In this document: one piece after another, positions 45,917 to 58,400 of the stretch | How positions within the stretch are numbered: the first letter of the stretch is position 1 | Layout: each line of letters opens with the position of its first letter | Assembly: GCF_036373705.1 (NCBI RefSeq) | Contig: NC_089863.1 | Span: 29,906,227 to 29,970,226, forward strand | DNA: 64,000 bases | Source of the DNA: Amia ocellicauda | Taxonomy: Eukaryota; Chordata; Actinopteri; Amiiformes; Amiidae | Direction: 5' to 3' | Translations under genes and position numbers: made by a program | The notes under the pieces: model-generated | The model's database searches: none | Told to the model about the DNA's origin: nothing | What the model saw: only the letters and a program-made list of their open reading frames with translations

Positions 45917-46957
45917 ATGTGGCCACTACAGTGTCAGGTTTGCAGAATGATTGCCTTCCTGGATGAACTCATCCAAGAAGGCTTCATTTGTGAACGTTGT
46001 CGGCAGGTTGAAATCCTAGAGATCAAGGTTCGTGATCTTGAGGCTCAGCTTGTCGATCTGCGCTGTATTAGGGATATAGAAGAATTGGTCAATCAGCCCA
46101 TGAGAGAGATGGTGTGCACGCCAAAACCTAGGAGAGTTGAGACCTTGGAGCAGGACAGCGTAGAGAACTGCTGGGTTACAGTAGGTCGTAACCGCAGAAA
46201 AGGGCGTGCACAACCCCTAGAGACACCCCAAGAGCTTGAATTGCCCAACAGGTTCCAACTGCTGGACACCCAGTTGGATAGTGACAGCTCAGAGGGTGAG
46301 TGGGGTGGGAGGGCAGTTGAGCACCAGAGCACCATGGTGCCCACTCCCCCCCAGAAGAAGGAGGTAGTTATAGTAGGAGACTCAATTCTTAGAGGTGTAG
46401 ATCACACAGTGTGTTCTAGTGACAAGGAGACCCGCATGGTATCTTGCCTGCCTGGTGCTCAGGTTGCAGATCTCCCTAAACTAGTAGATGGGCTACTGGC
46501 CAAAGCCGGGGGGAATCCACTGGTCATGGTCCACATTGGAACCAATTACATAGGAAAAGGTAGGACAGAGGTTTTGCAAGAAAAATTTAAAGAGTTAGGA
46601 ACTAAACTAAAGAGCAGAACCTCCACGGTAGTTTTCTCTGAAATACTTCCGGTACCATGTGCCAGGCCAGGGAGACAGGCAGAGATTAGAAAGTTTAACA
46701 CGTGGTTGAAAGCTTGGTGTAGGGAAGAGGGGTTTAGGTTTATGGAGCATTGGTCTTTCTTCTGGGATAGATGGGACCTGTACAAACTGGACGGTCTACA
46801 TCTAAACAGAAGGGGGGCTAATGCATTGGGAGAGCGTATGTGCAGTGACATTGAGAATCATTTAAACGAGGAACCAGGGGGGCAGGGAGCTCTGACAATG
46901 GGAGATGTTCCACTAAGGAAAGAAAACCAAGGGAAACTGACAGTAGGAAAGTCCTGA
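45917..46957 (+). CDS. CR1-like LINE ORF1 with SGNH esterase domain
   Basis: This is an open frame of 346 residues from the ATG at 45917; the frame continues upstream to 45746, but the sequence there looks unlike protein. The N-terminus has CQVCRM and CERCRQ, a possible zinc knuckle, followed by a heptad-like stretch (VEILEIKVRDLEAQLVDL) that should form a coiled coil. The C-terminal half is the esterase-like domain of CR1 and L2 ORF1 proteins. VIVGDSILRG holds the nucleophile Ser, HIGTNYIG the GTN block (the common GTND has Tyr here), and LDGLHLNRRG the Asp-x-x-His pair. In such elements ORF1 binds RNA and chaperones the particle. It ends in TGA, six bases before ORF2 begins. Confidence 0.8.
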   Translation: MWPLQCQVCRMIAFLDELIQEGFICERCRQVEILEIKVRDLEAQLVDLRCIRDIEELVNQPMREMVCTPKPRRVETLEQDSVENCWVTVGRNRRKGRAQPLETPQELELPNRFQLLDTQLDSDSSEGEWGGRAVEHQSTMVPTPPQKKEVVIVGDSILRGVDHTVCSSDKETRMVSCLPGAQVADLPKLVDGLLAKAGGNPLVMVHIGTNYIGKGRTEVLQEKFKELGTKLKSRTSTVVFSEILPVPCARPGRQAEIRKFNTWLKAWCREEGFRFMEHWSFFWDRWDLYKLDGLHLNRRGANALGERMCSDIENHLNEEPGGQGALTMGDVPLRKENQGKLTVGKS

Positions 46958-46962
46958 AATGT

Positions 46963-49680
46963 TTGTACCTCAATTCCAGGAGTATAAGGAACAAGATGTT
47001 AGACTTGGAAGCCATAGTGCTGGCGTGTGACTATGATGTTGTAGGAGTGACAGAAACATGGCTTACAGAAAATGATGGGGATGAATACAAGTTGGAAGGA
47101 TACACACAGTTTAGGAGAGACAGGCAAAATCGAAGAGGGGGTGGGGTAGCATTATATGTGAAAAATGACATTGAGGCAGAAGAACTTGTATTAGATCCCA
47201 GTAACGGAACAGAATCTTTGTGGGTGAAACTTTTGAACAAGAGATCTGGAGGATTAGCGGTAGGAGTGTGTTACAGGCTACCAAACTCAGATATTCAGAA
47301 AGATGCTGCATTGTACACTGTAATCAGGACTGCATGTAGCAAGGATGTGGCTGTTATAATGGGGGATTTCAATTTCCCAAACTTAGACTGGGAAAGCCCA
47401 GTGGGGACTACAGAAGCAGAAATAGAAATGGTTGAGATGGTAAATGACTGCTTTCTAACTCAATTTGTCAGGGAACCAACCAGAGAGAGCGCATGTATTG
47501 ACTTGATCTTTTCAAATAACCAAGATAGAGTCAGGGGGACAGTAGTTAGAGAACCAATGGCAAATTGTGAGCACAATATGGTTAGCTTTGAGGCATTCTT
47601 TCAAAAAACAAGGTCCAAGTCTAAATCAATGGTCTACAATTTTAGAAAAGCAAACCTTGAAGGTATAAGACGGCACTTAGAAGAGGTAGACTGGAGCACA
47701 CTGGATACAGAGTTAGTTGAAAATGGATGGGTATATTTTAAGAATATACTACTTGAGGCTCGGGAGCAATTTGTACCAAAACTTAGCAAATTGAGGAACA
47801 AAAAACACTGGCCAAAATGGTTTAATAGAGGTATGCAAAAAATATAAAGAGGAAGAAAATGTTGTATAGCGCATACAAAAGGGATGGTGATGAATCAAAA
47901 TACATAGAATATGTTGAGCTGCAAAGAGATCTTAAGAAAGGGATCAGGAAAGCAAAGGGGAAATAGAAAGAAACATAGCTCTTGGAGCTAAAACCAATGC
48001 AAAGAGCTTTTTTCAATATTACAACAGCAAGCAGTCAATAAAGGAGGAGGTGAAACAGATAAAGGGCAAAACTGGAGGTATCTTGGAAAACGAACAAGAT
48101 GTGGCAAATACTCTAAATGAGTATTTCACAGAGGTTTTTACAAAAGAAAAAACAGATGACATGCCACAGGTTGACAATCAGTCCAGTCAAACCCTAAGAG
48201 AGATCAGGATAAATGAGGAGGAGGTACTAAAGGGACTAGCAGAATTAAAAACAAACAAATCACCTGGGCCAGATGGGATATTTCCAACAGTACTTAAAGA
48301 AATGAGGGAAATTATTTATAGGCCGCTAACTCAATTATTCCAAATGACACTTAGAACAGGGGATGTGCCCACTGACTGGAAGACAGCAAATGTCATACCA
48401 ATCCACAAGAAAGGGGACAAAACTGAGCCAGGAAATTACAGACCAATCAGTCTCACCTGCATCACCTGTAAAATGTTGGAAAAAATGATTAGACAGAAAA
48501 TAGAGGAGCATCTCAATGAAAACCATATTCTTGGAGATAGTCAACATGGGTTTAGACGAGGCAGATCATGTCTGCAGTTGTAGATCACGTGAAAGCATAT
48601 GATATGATATACTTAGATTTCCAAAAAGCTTTTGATAAGGTTCCACACCAAAGACTGATCCTCAAATTGGAAGCTGTAGGCATTCAGGGTAATGTAAGTA
48701 GATGGATTATGAACTGGTTGATGTATAGGAAACAGGGGGTGTCGATTAGAGGAGTCACTTCTAACTGGAGTGAGGTTGTTAGTGGAGTTCCACAGGGATC
48801 AGTACTAGGGCCTTTGCTTTTTCTAATCTATATTAATGATCTGGACTCTGGGATAGTTAGCAAACTTGTCAAATTTGCAGATGATACTAAAATAGGTGGT
48901 TCAGCAGATACAATCTTGGCAGCACAGGCTATTCAGAGGGACTTAGATAATATTCAGTTGTGGGCACACACCTGGCAAATGAAATTCAATGTGGACAAGT
49001 GCAAGGTAATACATGCAGGTAACAAAAATGTCCACTATAATTACACTATGGGAGGTACAGATCTAGATGAAGTAACACATGAGATAGACCTAGGAGTCTA
49101 TGTGGACTCCTCACTTTCTCCATCCAAGCAATGTGGGGAAGCAATAAAAAAGGCAAACAGAATGCTAGGGTATATTGTCAAAAGTGTAGAATTTAAAACA
49201 AGGGAAGTAATGTTAAGACTGTACAATGCGCTAGTTAGACCTCATCTGGAATACTGTGTACAGTTCTGGGCACCACACTTCAAGAAGGATATTGCTGCTT
49301 TAGAGGCAGTTCAGAGGAGAGCAACCAGACTTATTCCAGGTCTGAAGGGAATGTCCTACTCGAAGAGACTGAGGGAACTGAACCTTTTCACCCTGGAACA
49401 GAGGAGACTACATGGGGACTTGATCCAAGTCTTCAAAATCATGAAAGGCATCGACCACATCAAACCAGAGGAGCTTTTCCAGATCAGCAGGGACACACGC
49501 ACCCGGGGACACAAATGGAAATTGTGCTTCAAGGCATTCAAAACGGAAAACAGGAGACACTTCTTTACACAGAGAGTAGTCACAATCTGGAATAAACTAC
49601 CCAGCGATGTGGTAGAAGCTGAAAGTTTGGGAACATTTAAAAATAGTCTGGATAGGATCCTTGGATCACTTAGATATTAA
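46963..49680 (+). pseudogene. CR1-like LINE ORF2 (endonuclease and reverse transcriptase), broken
   Basis: The endonuclease part (46963-47847) has LNSRSIRNK, VTETWLTEN, IMGDFNFPNLDW, CIDLIFSN and CEHNMV. It then meets a stop at 47845 and frame changes up to about 48050. Reverse transcriptase resumes at 48050-48583 (KSPGPDGIF, NYRPISLTCITCKMLEKMI). It shifts frame again near 48570 through a deletion of about 25 bases that the copy at 36.9 kb does not share. It then runs to 49680 with [13 protein letters not shown], the catalytic FADDTKIGG, and the C-terminal HLEYCVQFWAP and LRELNLFTLEQRRL. At least two frame breaks and a stop make it non-functional. Confidence 0.88.
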
Positions 49681-49745
49681 TGAACACCAAACGAGCACGA
49701 TGGGTCGAATGGCCCCCTCTCGTTTGTAAACTTTCTTATGAAGAG

Positions 49746-50650
49746 GCTAATCATAATCTGGGCAGTCTGTATGAAAAGAAGAGGACATACAGTTGTCAAC
49801 AACATCCAAGCACAACATTAAAAAAATGAATGCTCCACTTTGATGCATTTAAGATGCAGCTAAGATCCTGAGGAGTGTTTACATTTTATGCATCGATGTC
49901 TACAGAGTGCCAGTCGGACATTCACACACCCTCTCTGTCTAAGTCAGTTCAGTCTCCTGTAATATTAGTTTCTTCTAGGGCTCACTTTTCAACAACCTGA
50001 AAATATACCATTGAAATAAAAGTATAAATTGTAACATAGCACAACACAGCAGTGGGTGATCACGATGCCCTGCAAAAAACTATACAAAAACAAACCAAGA
50101 AAAAAACGTCTCTGTGTAGTGCATGACCTCTAGTAAAATCATATACTATAAGTGGCTTATTTTAATCTTAAATTTGCGTTCACTATAAGAGCGGACAAGG
50201 AAATATGATGTGGAGCAGTGCCTGTAAAATACACATACAAGCGGACCTTACATGTTCTCGCCAGGGTATTCCGGGTTCCTCCCACATGCCAAAGTCATGG
50301 TGCTAGGTTTGATTGGTTACTCTAAATGTCCCTGTAGGTGTGTGCGTGTGTTTGGTACTATCCAAACCATCTGACCAGCCTGGTGAATTATGGCTAACTA
50401 TCCCCAATGGGGATGCATCATCCTGCAATAAATGTTGATGGATGGATGGATTGATGGATATGTGCACACACACATATATGTACATCGTTTATTCCGACGC
50501 ATCGTTAACCCAGTTCCCAAAACTAATTTTACAACCATTATGCAGAGGCTACTAAGTGAAGTGGAAGGGGGTGCTGTGTTCACGGAGGCTAAATACCAAA
50601 TTAAGCACGGCTGCATATATATATATATATATTTCTAAGTGTAATTCATT
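49746..50650. other. Intergenic, repeat-derived
   Basis: No gene seen. The stretch at about 50255-50420 (GTATTCCGGGTTCCTCCCAC, TCTAAATGTCCCTGTAGGTG) looks like a widely dispersed fish repeat. GT/TG and short TATATA runs follow. Confidence 0.4.
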
Positions 50651-50659
50651 ACAGGCTAA

Positions 50660-50998
50660 TAACAAATGCCTTTTCTCTCGTTAACCCCCTTGGCTCTCAC
50701 AAGCTCCCCTGCCAGCCCGCCTCGCCCCTCTCCGGGCCGAGAGTGGTGCGCTCCTCCGGCGGAGTGGAGGCAGAGAGGGGGAGGAGGAGGAGCAGAGTCT
50801 GTCAGAACACAGGCTTTCACTCCGGTCCTCTCCTCTTGCATCCTTCCCAGCCTCCGTGCCAAGCGCCGAGCATCATCCGCGGCCAGTCGAGGCTAGACAA
50901 GCCCTGAAGAGTGCTTTCACTCCCGGTTCTGTGCAGCGCGCTTCCCTGAGCAGAGCCCGTCCAGCACCGGAGAGGGCTGCTGTAGGATCGGGTCCGAG
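50660..50998 (+). promoter_or_regulatory. CpG-rich promoter and candidate untranslated first exon (possibly SV2A)
   Basis: This is the only strongly GC-rich, CpG-containing stretch in the right half of the window. It ends with GGTCCGAG|GTAGGG at 50998/50999, an acceptable splice donor, and has no convincing long reading frame. In human, SF3B4 is followed in the same direction by SV2A, whose first exon is untranslated, so this is the expected place for that exon. No SV2A protein sequence is visible in the window; the coding exons would be beyond 64 kb. The assignment is inference from gene order. Confidence 0.4.
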
Positions 50999-52592
50999 GT
51001 AGGGCACCGCACTGACCGTGATGCTTGCGTTGAAGGGGTAATGAGGAGGTGACTGAGAAATCCTAATGCTAATAATATGTTTTAATTATTGCAACGGGGT
51101 AATGTCGTATTGTAGCCATTTTGCGCGCAGCCAAAACCTTGCCTCCGGCTTTTGCATTTCAAAGTCACAAATAAGAGTGTCATTTGCACAGATGGCTTAA
51201 TATTTTTTTTTCCCTCTCGTCTTGTTCTTTGAGGTTAACCTTTTTATTCTGTTATGAGGATGACAAATGACCGGTACTGTTTTTAATGAAATTTTAATGG
51301 ATTTTTTCATTGAATAAAGCACATTCATTTCCCCGCTATAAGGAAATGTATGCAAAGGGAGATTAATAAGCGGAGCCACTTGAGATGAATAAATGGCATT
51401 ATCATTGCGAAGTAGAGGGGCAGTCCTGCGTAATAACGCGAATCACACAACCGGGCTATTTTTAGCGTGTGCAGGGATGTTATTGATATTTATTTGTCCT
51501 AATGTGTGTTATTTTGCAATATATCTGTTTATTTATGCATATGTTTCTTGTTTTCCGAGGCGTGCACTTGTTTTAAACATTTTTAAATGTTGTTAACCTT
51601 TCCAATTTGAATTTCTTCAATAGCCGGCTAATGACAGCTGTCTTGCCTGGTGCTAATGAAGGCAGGGGGAGAGTATGCTATTGCACTCCGACAGAAAAAA
51701 ATAATTTTAAAAATATATATTCTTAACGGATATCATAATGCATTGTATGTATATTTGTGGGATTGCAAGTCGGTGCATTGAGGGATAAGAAAAACGTAAA
51801 TATTCCCCAAGCCTGTGCACTCAGCCTCGCCCCCCCCGCCCCCCCCACCCCCTCCTATCGACGTAGACTGAGAGCGTGTGGGGGTTGGTGAGGTAACACC
51901 AATATACGGGCAAAATATGTCTTCACAAATAAATAAATGTGTCTTAATTCAGCACAACATGACCTTGGCTGCTATGCATTGTAAGCTGATGCGATTTCTT
52001 CCACCATATCGTCGGTTTTCCCTCTTTTTAAAAACATCAAGAGAGCAGAAGGTGAATGTGGAATAATATAAAACATATAGGCTATATACATTCGAGGTAT
52101 TGGTTTCCTTTTTTTTTCTCCAGGGGACAAAATGACCTTGGTGAGAAGTCACGCAGACTCGGAAGAAGAAGTGCAATGTAGACTTTATTCCTCTGCCAGG
52201 GGTTTGCATTGAGATGTGTGCAAATTATGGCTGTTTGTGTCGTTTTGGACGAGCCCGTTAGTTCTGCTACGCTGACCTTGGCATTAGAAAACATGTCACA
52301 TACAAGCGTTTATTAAAGGCTGATGGGGAAAATGGGATACATCTTGACTTGGTGTTCACACACACTGCAGCATGACAGAACTCCCATCATATTCTTATGA
52401 TCACGATTCTTCTTCTTGTTATTATTAGCTTATTTCAAATACAGCCGCAGCTGTCATTTCTAATACAACACATAGATACATAGATGAAGAGATAATCAGT
52501 TGATATGACAGGATCAATCTGTTGGATTAATATGAATAGCATCTGACTAGAATATCCGATTTCCAGGTGATTAACTAGATGTGTGAGTGATT

Positions 52593-52647
<55 letters not shown>

Positions 52648-55600
52648 TCTCACTCTCTCACTCTCTCTCTCACACACACACACACACTCTTGTATTTGTA
52701 GCATGATATATTAGCCGTTATACCAATTTGGTGTAATGTTGTGTGGAATAGTTAAGTGTTGTGCAAGTAGATATAGTACAAACAAAGCAGATAAGGTTAT
52801 CCACATCATGATACTGATAATCAGGGTGAATTGACAGACACGTGATCTAGCTGTATAAAACTGTAATTTTTTCAGTCAGCAAGGACGGGTCACTTTGAGC
52901 CGAATGACAGTGGTTGTGGAGATGCCAGTGTCTGACCAGGGGAGTCACTCATAAATACGCAGTGATATTTCGAGTAAATAGACCGCATATATTTCAATAT
53001 GAATAGCGTTTTTTATGTCTGGCAACTACGGGACGCGTGTGTGTTGATTGTGTTGATTGGTGATGGGGGATAACGTGGCAGCTATTTAATGATCATTTAT
53101 TTATTTGATGATTGACTTCTTTATTTTCCTTGAAAGAAATAGACACGTTCGTTCCGGAGGTCGTGCCCTTGTGGTTCACTGTTCAAGGCCAGGGTACAAA
53201 AACTGGACTACAAAACATAGTCGAACTTCTAGAAGTTGGTGTGTAATGATAAAGGGGAGTCAAGAACGGTACCCAGCTTACTTTTCAGAGTAAAATTCTA
53301 AATTCTAAATTCCAAATTCTAATTCTAAATTCTTTAGATTACTAAAACGTTCCACAATCTTGTGATGGAATTGCCTGATGCCTCATATCATATAATTGTA
53401 TATAGCTGGGCTGTGAGCTACAGCAATACAAAGCAGCTTTTGAACACATTTCCCAATTTGGATGCCCTGGAAGATAACTGGTGTGGGAGTAAAGGAGGCA
53501 GGAGACCAATTTGTGGTGTGCAACCATCCCGAAAGGCGTGTCGTGTAACAGTGAAATATGTCCCCTTGATATCGTCTTTGGTTCATATTTGGAGGAGCCT
53601 TTTTGGGACGATTTATATATGTTTGCTGTAAAATGATAACCATTCTATGCAAAGGTAGCTTGAAAAGTAGACATCTTGTTAGGTAAAATGGACTTAGAGT
53701 TCCAGGTATAGCCTACCTACCGGTAGAGAGATGTTTAAAACAGTAGCTGACTCACTCTGGTATAGATGTCTCAAACCTGGATCCCAAAGAACCCCAATCC
53801 AACAGGGTTTATAGGACCCCCAGTTATCATATTTTTATAAAGACTTAGACACACTTATGTCTGATCTGGTAAGCTTGTGTTTTTTTAAATGCAACAATTT
53901 TAAAGATCTATTATTTTTGGAACTATCAGAATATAAGTGGTATAAGGTATAAGGTTTGACCTGTAAAAATAACTAGATTAGGAGCTGTCCAGGACGAGGG
54001 TGAGAGCCCATTATGCAATTGTGGCAAAACACCAAGCCCAACACTGAGCACACACAAACCTACCATCTCTTTCACCGAGGTCAGTGAGGATGATGGGACC
54101 CGTTACTTAAAACAAGTGCAGTTTCTCTGTGAGTGTAATGGTGTTAAGTGCCTTTACACACTGGAGTCGATGCAATACAGACAAAGCTGCTGTTCTACAA
54201 TTGACCACATTTTCATTTTTAATCAAAGACACATCTTTAAGAATGAACTCATCAGTCATGATCAATCAAGGTGAGCAAAGCCCTTACCATACCTCCATAT
54301 AGCAGGGCAGTGCTCTAGATAACCCTGATCCTAATAGGACCCTTCATTCAGTGATTTGTCTTGAAGAAGTGATGAGAGATTTGGTTGCAATGCAGACAGC
54401 CACATCCTAGGAAATGTAACACAGCTTTTTACACTTTTAACATATTTTACAGTTGTTTCAATATACTTTCACAGTACTTTACTACTGGACTCTTTATTTC
54501 TAAGGCATGTTTACTATTGTAAACAGTGGTTTAATCATGGTTGAGTGTAGAGGAAAACCATGTTAAAGTGCCAAACTCCTTTCATAATGTTAGAATGGTT
54601 AATTTGCATACACAAAGGACTGGGGGTGCCTATATTAAGATATCAACACTACAAATAATCAAAATGAGGGAAAACAAATGCGATCGATGACAGAGTCTTG
54701 TCAGAGATCAGATGCTGGAGCCAAACAAGATTGTGTCCCCGTTTGTTGATGCTGAAAGGAGTTCATCCTCTCCGTCTGGGAAATTTGATTCTATGTTCCT
54801 GTCGAGGGGAAAGTAACACAAACTCAAATACATGGTTTAAAATCCTCCTGACTGGGGTGATTGGGGAGGTTTTTAGGATGTACAGGAGACAACAAACGGA
54901 GCAAGGTGTCAAGCCCTTAGAGAACAGAAGGAGGCGGCTTTGAAATCTACAGCTTCCCTAACAATCAGAGGTCGGAGACTCCTTGGTTACTGCTCTCCAA
55001 GGAGTGTAGCCAGGCAGGATAGTCTTATCGTTGGCTCACATGTGAGTTTCAGTTCTGTTGCAAATCCATATAGAAGTTTATCAATATTTTAAATATATTA
55101 CAGATATAGGAAAACATTGATATGGTACATTTCTATATGGGTGTGTTTACACATATAAAAGGGGTAAAAGGCTGAATTACTACAGTAATTATTACATTAC
55201 TATAGTTTTTTGGCCAGGTGGGCTTGCCGTACTTAAGGCAAATTCAAGAGGGCAGCTCATTCCACCACTGTGGGACAGTGAGAAGAGAGAGAGCAAGTCT
55301 GGGGGGCAGTTGTACACTTGAGAGATGGTGTGACTAATCGTAATGTGTAGAAATAGACTTACTTGCTGCATAAGTCAGTGAGTGGAATGATTGCATCACT
55401 ATACCTGAAATGGCCAGATCTACTACTATCCTACTGCTTACTAGAGTAACACTGTCTCTGTTTGGCATTGGATGGGATGACATTGGCAAGGGCTGGGGGT
55501 GGATGGCAGAGGTTTACTAAGCAGCACCCCCTCTGGCCACCCGAGGAAGTGTTAGATCAGAAGTGAGTAGTGTGTGATTTGTATCCCTCCTATCTCTGCC

Positions 55601-56790
55601 ATGGGGGCACTATAGTAAATGTCTCACTTTTTGCTGAGGTGTACACTCTTGCAGTGTGGAGAGAGAGGAGTCTGGGCTTGGTGTCCTGTACTCTAATTTG
55701 ATCAGGCATTAATGTTTACTATGTTCCTGAAGGGGCTATTTGATGCACTGCTTTCCCCCAGGGTTTTGGGTGTTTTAGCTGTTAGGACCGTAAACAGACT
55801 CCTAATTGAGTCTTACCAATAAGGTGTTCACAATCAATGACCGTTATGAATGGGCGTGTTTCCATGTTTTTTAAAAAGTCATGTCATGACTTCTGGATTA
55901 CAATTTTATAGTGTTTTGGTTAATACTGTTTTCATTTAACAATTTCCTGCTTTGGACCTTTGTTTTGTTGTGTTGCTCTTTAATTTTTATTCAATTTGAA
56001 ATCAAAATGATACCGTATACCTAGCTGATTAGTTTCAATCAATTTCAATTAATTTAATCAATTTAATAAAGTTGTAGAATACCGATTCCTTCTTGACATC
56101 AGTACTTTCAATTGAATTGATTGTAATCAGCCTTTAGGAAAGTGTTAAATGGAGCGGTGTATAATATTTCAACAGATGATAGTCATGGAAAAGTGCAGGG
56201 CAGTGCATGCATGTGCCTAACATTTAAAATGGGTGTTGGAAAAATTGTGAGAACATATTTGTTTGTCTTTTCACTGATGGATGACACCAAACAGGGAGCA
56301 AAAAGGAAAAAAAAAGAAAGCAATGATATTCCTTTCAAGATGGAAATAGAGTGATTGAAATGCTAATTGTAATCAGTGAGATAAATGCACTTGATTTCAA
56401 TGGCCAGCCCTGATTTGAAGAGGGAAAACTTGCACGCTGGGGGTCCTTCAGGACTAGCATAGGGCAGCCCTGCATTCTAGTCCTCCACATCGCTCTGTGC
56501 ATTACAACCATCTCCACTTTTCCACCTGCTCACCCACCCAAACCCTGCCTGCACAGCGAGATCCTTTTTGTTTCCGAGCCCTGGTTTGCGCTCGATTGCG
56601 TGGAACAGAAATGCAACCATGCCAAATGGCAGAGTTCCACCCCCCCACCTCTGCAGGAACACACACCTACAGCAAACACAGCCACAAAAAGAAACAAAAC
56701 TCAAACTCATCTTCAGTCTCTGTCCTGCGATCACTAGAACGAGCTTCCACAATACTCAAATCAAGGTTTTCCTGTATATATATATATATA
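50999..56790 (+). other. Putative SV2A intron 1, left part
   Basis: No coding exon is supported. The stretch right after the CpG region (51040-51680) is AT-rich with several TAAT cores (CTAATAATATG, GGCTAATGACAG, GTGCTAATGAAGG) and may hold conserved regulatory DNA. Microsatellites lie at about 52597-52685 (GT, TA, then CA and CT units) and an AAATTCT-type repeat at 53291-53335. Repeat-like pieces occur at 54480-54560 and 55230-55310, the latter similar to sequence at 38.44 kb. Confidence 0.4.
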
Positions 56791-56796
56791 TATATA

Positions 56797-58400
56797 CAGT
56801 GCATCCGGAAAGTATTCACAGCGCTTCACTTTTTCCACATTTTGTTATGTTACAGCCTTATTCCAAAATGGATTAAATTAATTATTTTCCTCAAAATTCT
56901 ACAAACAATACCCCATAATGACAACGTGAAAGATGTTTGTTTGAAATCTTTGCAAATTTATTAAAAATAAAAAACAAAAAAAGCACATGTACATAAGTAT
57001 TCACAGCCTTTGCCAGACACTCAAAATTTAGCTCAGGTGCATCCTGTTTCCACTGATCATCCTTGAGATGTTTCTACAATTTGATTGGAGTCCACCTGTG
57101 GTAAATTCAGTTGATTGGACATTATTTGGAAAGGCACACACCTGTCTATATAAGGTCCCACAGTTAACAGTGCATGTCAGAGCACAAACCAAGCCATGAA
57201 GTCCAAGGAATTGTCTGTAGACCTCTGAGACAGGATTGTATCGAGGCACAGATCTGGGGAAGGGTACAGAAATATTTCTGCAGCATTGAAGGTCCCAATG
57301 AGCACAGTGGCCTCCATCATCCGTAAATGGAAGAAGTTTGGAACCACCAGGACTCTTCCTAGAGCTGGCTGACCGGCCAAACTGAGCGATCGGGGGAGAA
57401 GGGCCTTAGTCAGGGAGGTGACCAAGAACCAGATGGTCACTCTGACCAAGCTCCAGCGTGTCTCTCTGGAGAGAGGAGAACCTTCCAGAAGAACAACCAT
57501 CTCTGCAGCACTCCACCAATCAGGCCTGTATGGTAGAGTGGCCAGACAGAAGCCACTCCTCAGTAAAAGGCACATGACAGCCCGCCTGGAGTTTGCCAAA
57601 AGGCACCTGAAGGACTCTCAGACCATGAGAAACAAAATTATCTGATCTGATGAAACAAAGATTGAACACCTGTCTGGAGGAAACCAGGCACCGCTCATCA
57701 CCTGGCCAATACCATCCCCACAGTGAAGGATGGTGGTGGCAGCATCATGCTGTGGGGATGTTTTTCAGCGGCAGGAACTGGGAGACTAGTCAGGATCGAG
57801 GGAAAGATGAATGCAGCAATGTACAGAGACATCCTTGATGAAAACCTGCTCCAGAGCGCTCTGGACCTCAGACTGGGGCGACGGTTCATCTTCCAACAGG
57901 ACAACGACCCTAAGCACACAGCCAAGATAACAAAGGAGTGGCTACAGGACAACTCTGTGAATGTCCTTGAGTGGCCCAGTCAGAGCCCAGACTTGAACCT
58001 GGATTGAACATCTCTGGAGAGATGTGAAAATGGCTGTGCACCGACGCTCCCCATACAACCTGATGGAGCTTGAGAGGTCCTGCAAAGAAGAATGGGAGAA
58101 ACTGCCCAAAAATAGGTGTGCCAAGCTTGTAGCATCATACTCAAAAAGGCTTGAGGCTGTAATTGGTGCCAAAGGTGTATTGAGCAAAGGCTGTGACTAC
58201 TTCTGTACATGTGCTTTTTTTGTTTTTTATTTTTAATAAATTTGCAAAGATTTCAAACAAACTTCTTTCACATTGTCATTATGGGGTATTGTTTGTAGAA
58301 TTTTGAGGAAAATAATGAATTTAATCCATTTTGGAATAAGACTGTAACATATCAAAATGTGGAAAAAGTGAAGCGCTGTGAATACTTTCCGGATGCACTG
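56797..58400 (+). mobile_element. Tc1-like transposon with about 210-base inverted ends, inactive
   Basis: The element starts CAGTGCATCCGGAAAGTATT and ends with the reverse complement; TA flanks both ends, the expected target duplication. The two ends are inverted copies for about 210 bases (56797-57008 and about 58190-58400) with few differences. Length is 1,604 bases. The transposase between them is broken (separate entry). The left side abuts a TA run (56775-56796), so the insertion was again into a TA repeat. Confidence 0.93.
57190..58236 (+). pseudogene. Tc1-like transposase, broken
   Basis: Pieces in different frames read through the enzyme: VTLTKLQRVSLERG and KPLLSKRHMTARLEFAKRHL in the DNA-binding part, then SDETKIEHL with the first Asp after a stop at about 57643. 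[19 protein letters not shown] and [19 protein letters not shown] with the second Asp follow. After a frame change at about 57995 comes [11 protein letters not shown] with the Glu. The last part ends near 58236. All DD34E positions can be seen but stops and shifts prevent expression. Confidence 0.85.

Larger units (their letters stand above)
45700..49745 (+). mobile_element. CR1-like non-LTR retrotransposon, nearly full length
   Basis: The element has the two-ORF layout of CR1-type LINEs. ORF1 carries an SGNH-type esterase domain. ORF2, starting just after it, carries APE-type endonuclease and reverse transcriptase. A short 3' region follows the ORF2 stop at 49680 and ends AAACTTTCTTATG near 49740. 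The same 3' end closes the copy at 4.15 kb. The 5' border is approximate. ORF1 is open, ORF2 is broken, so the copy cannot move by itself. Confidence 0.88.

Noticed and set aside
50945..50990. REST/NRSE-like site (CCAGCACCGGAGAGGGCTGC) in the putative SV2A first exon
   Set aside because: The two halves resemble the consensus but the spacing is two bases too short and several key bases differ.
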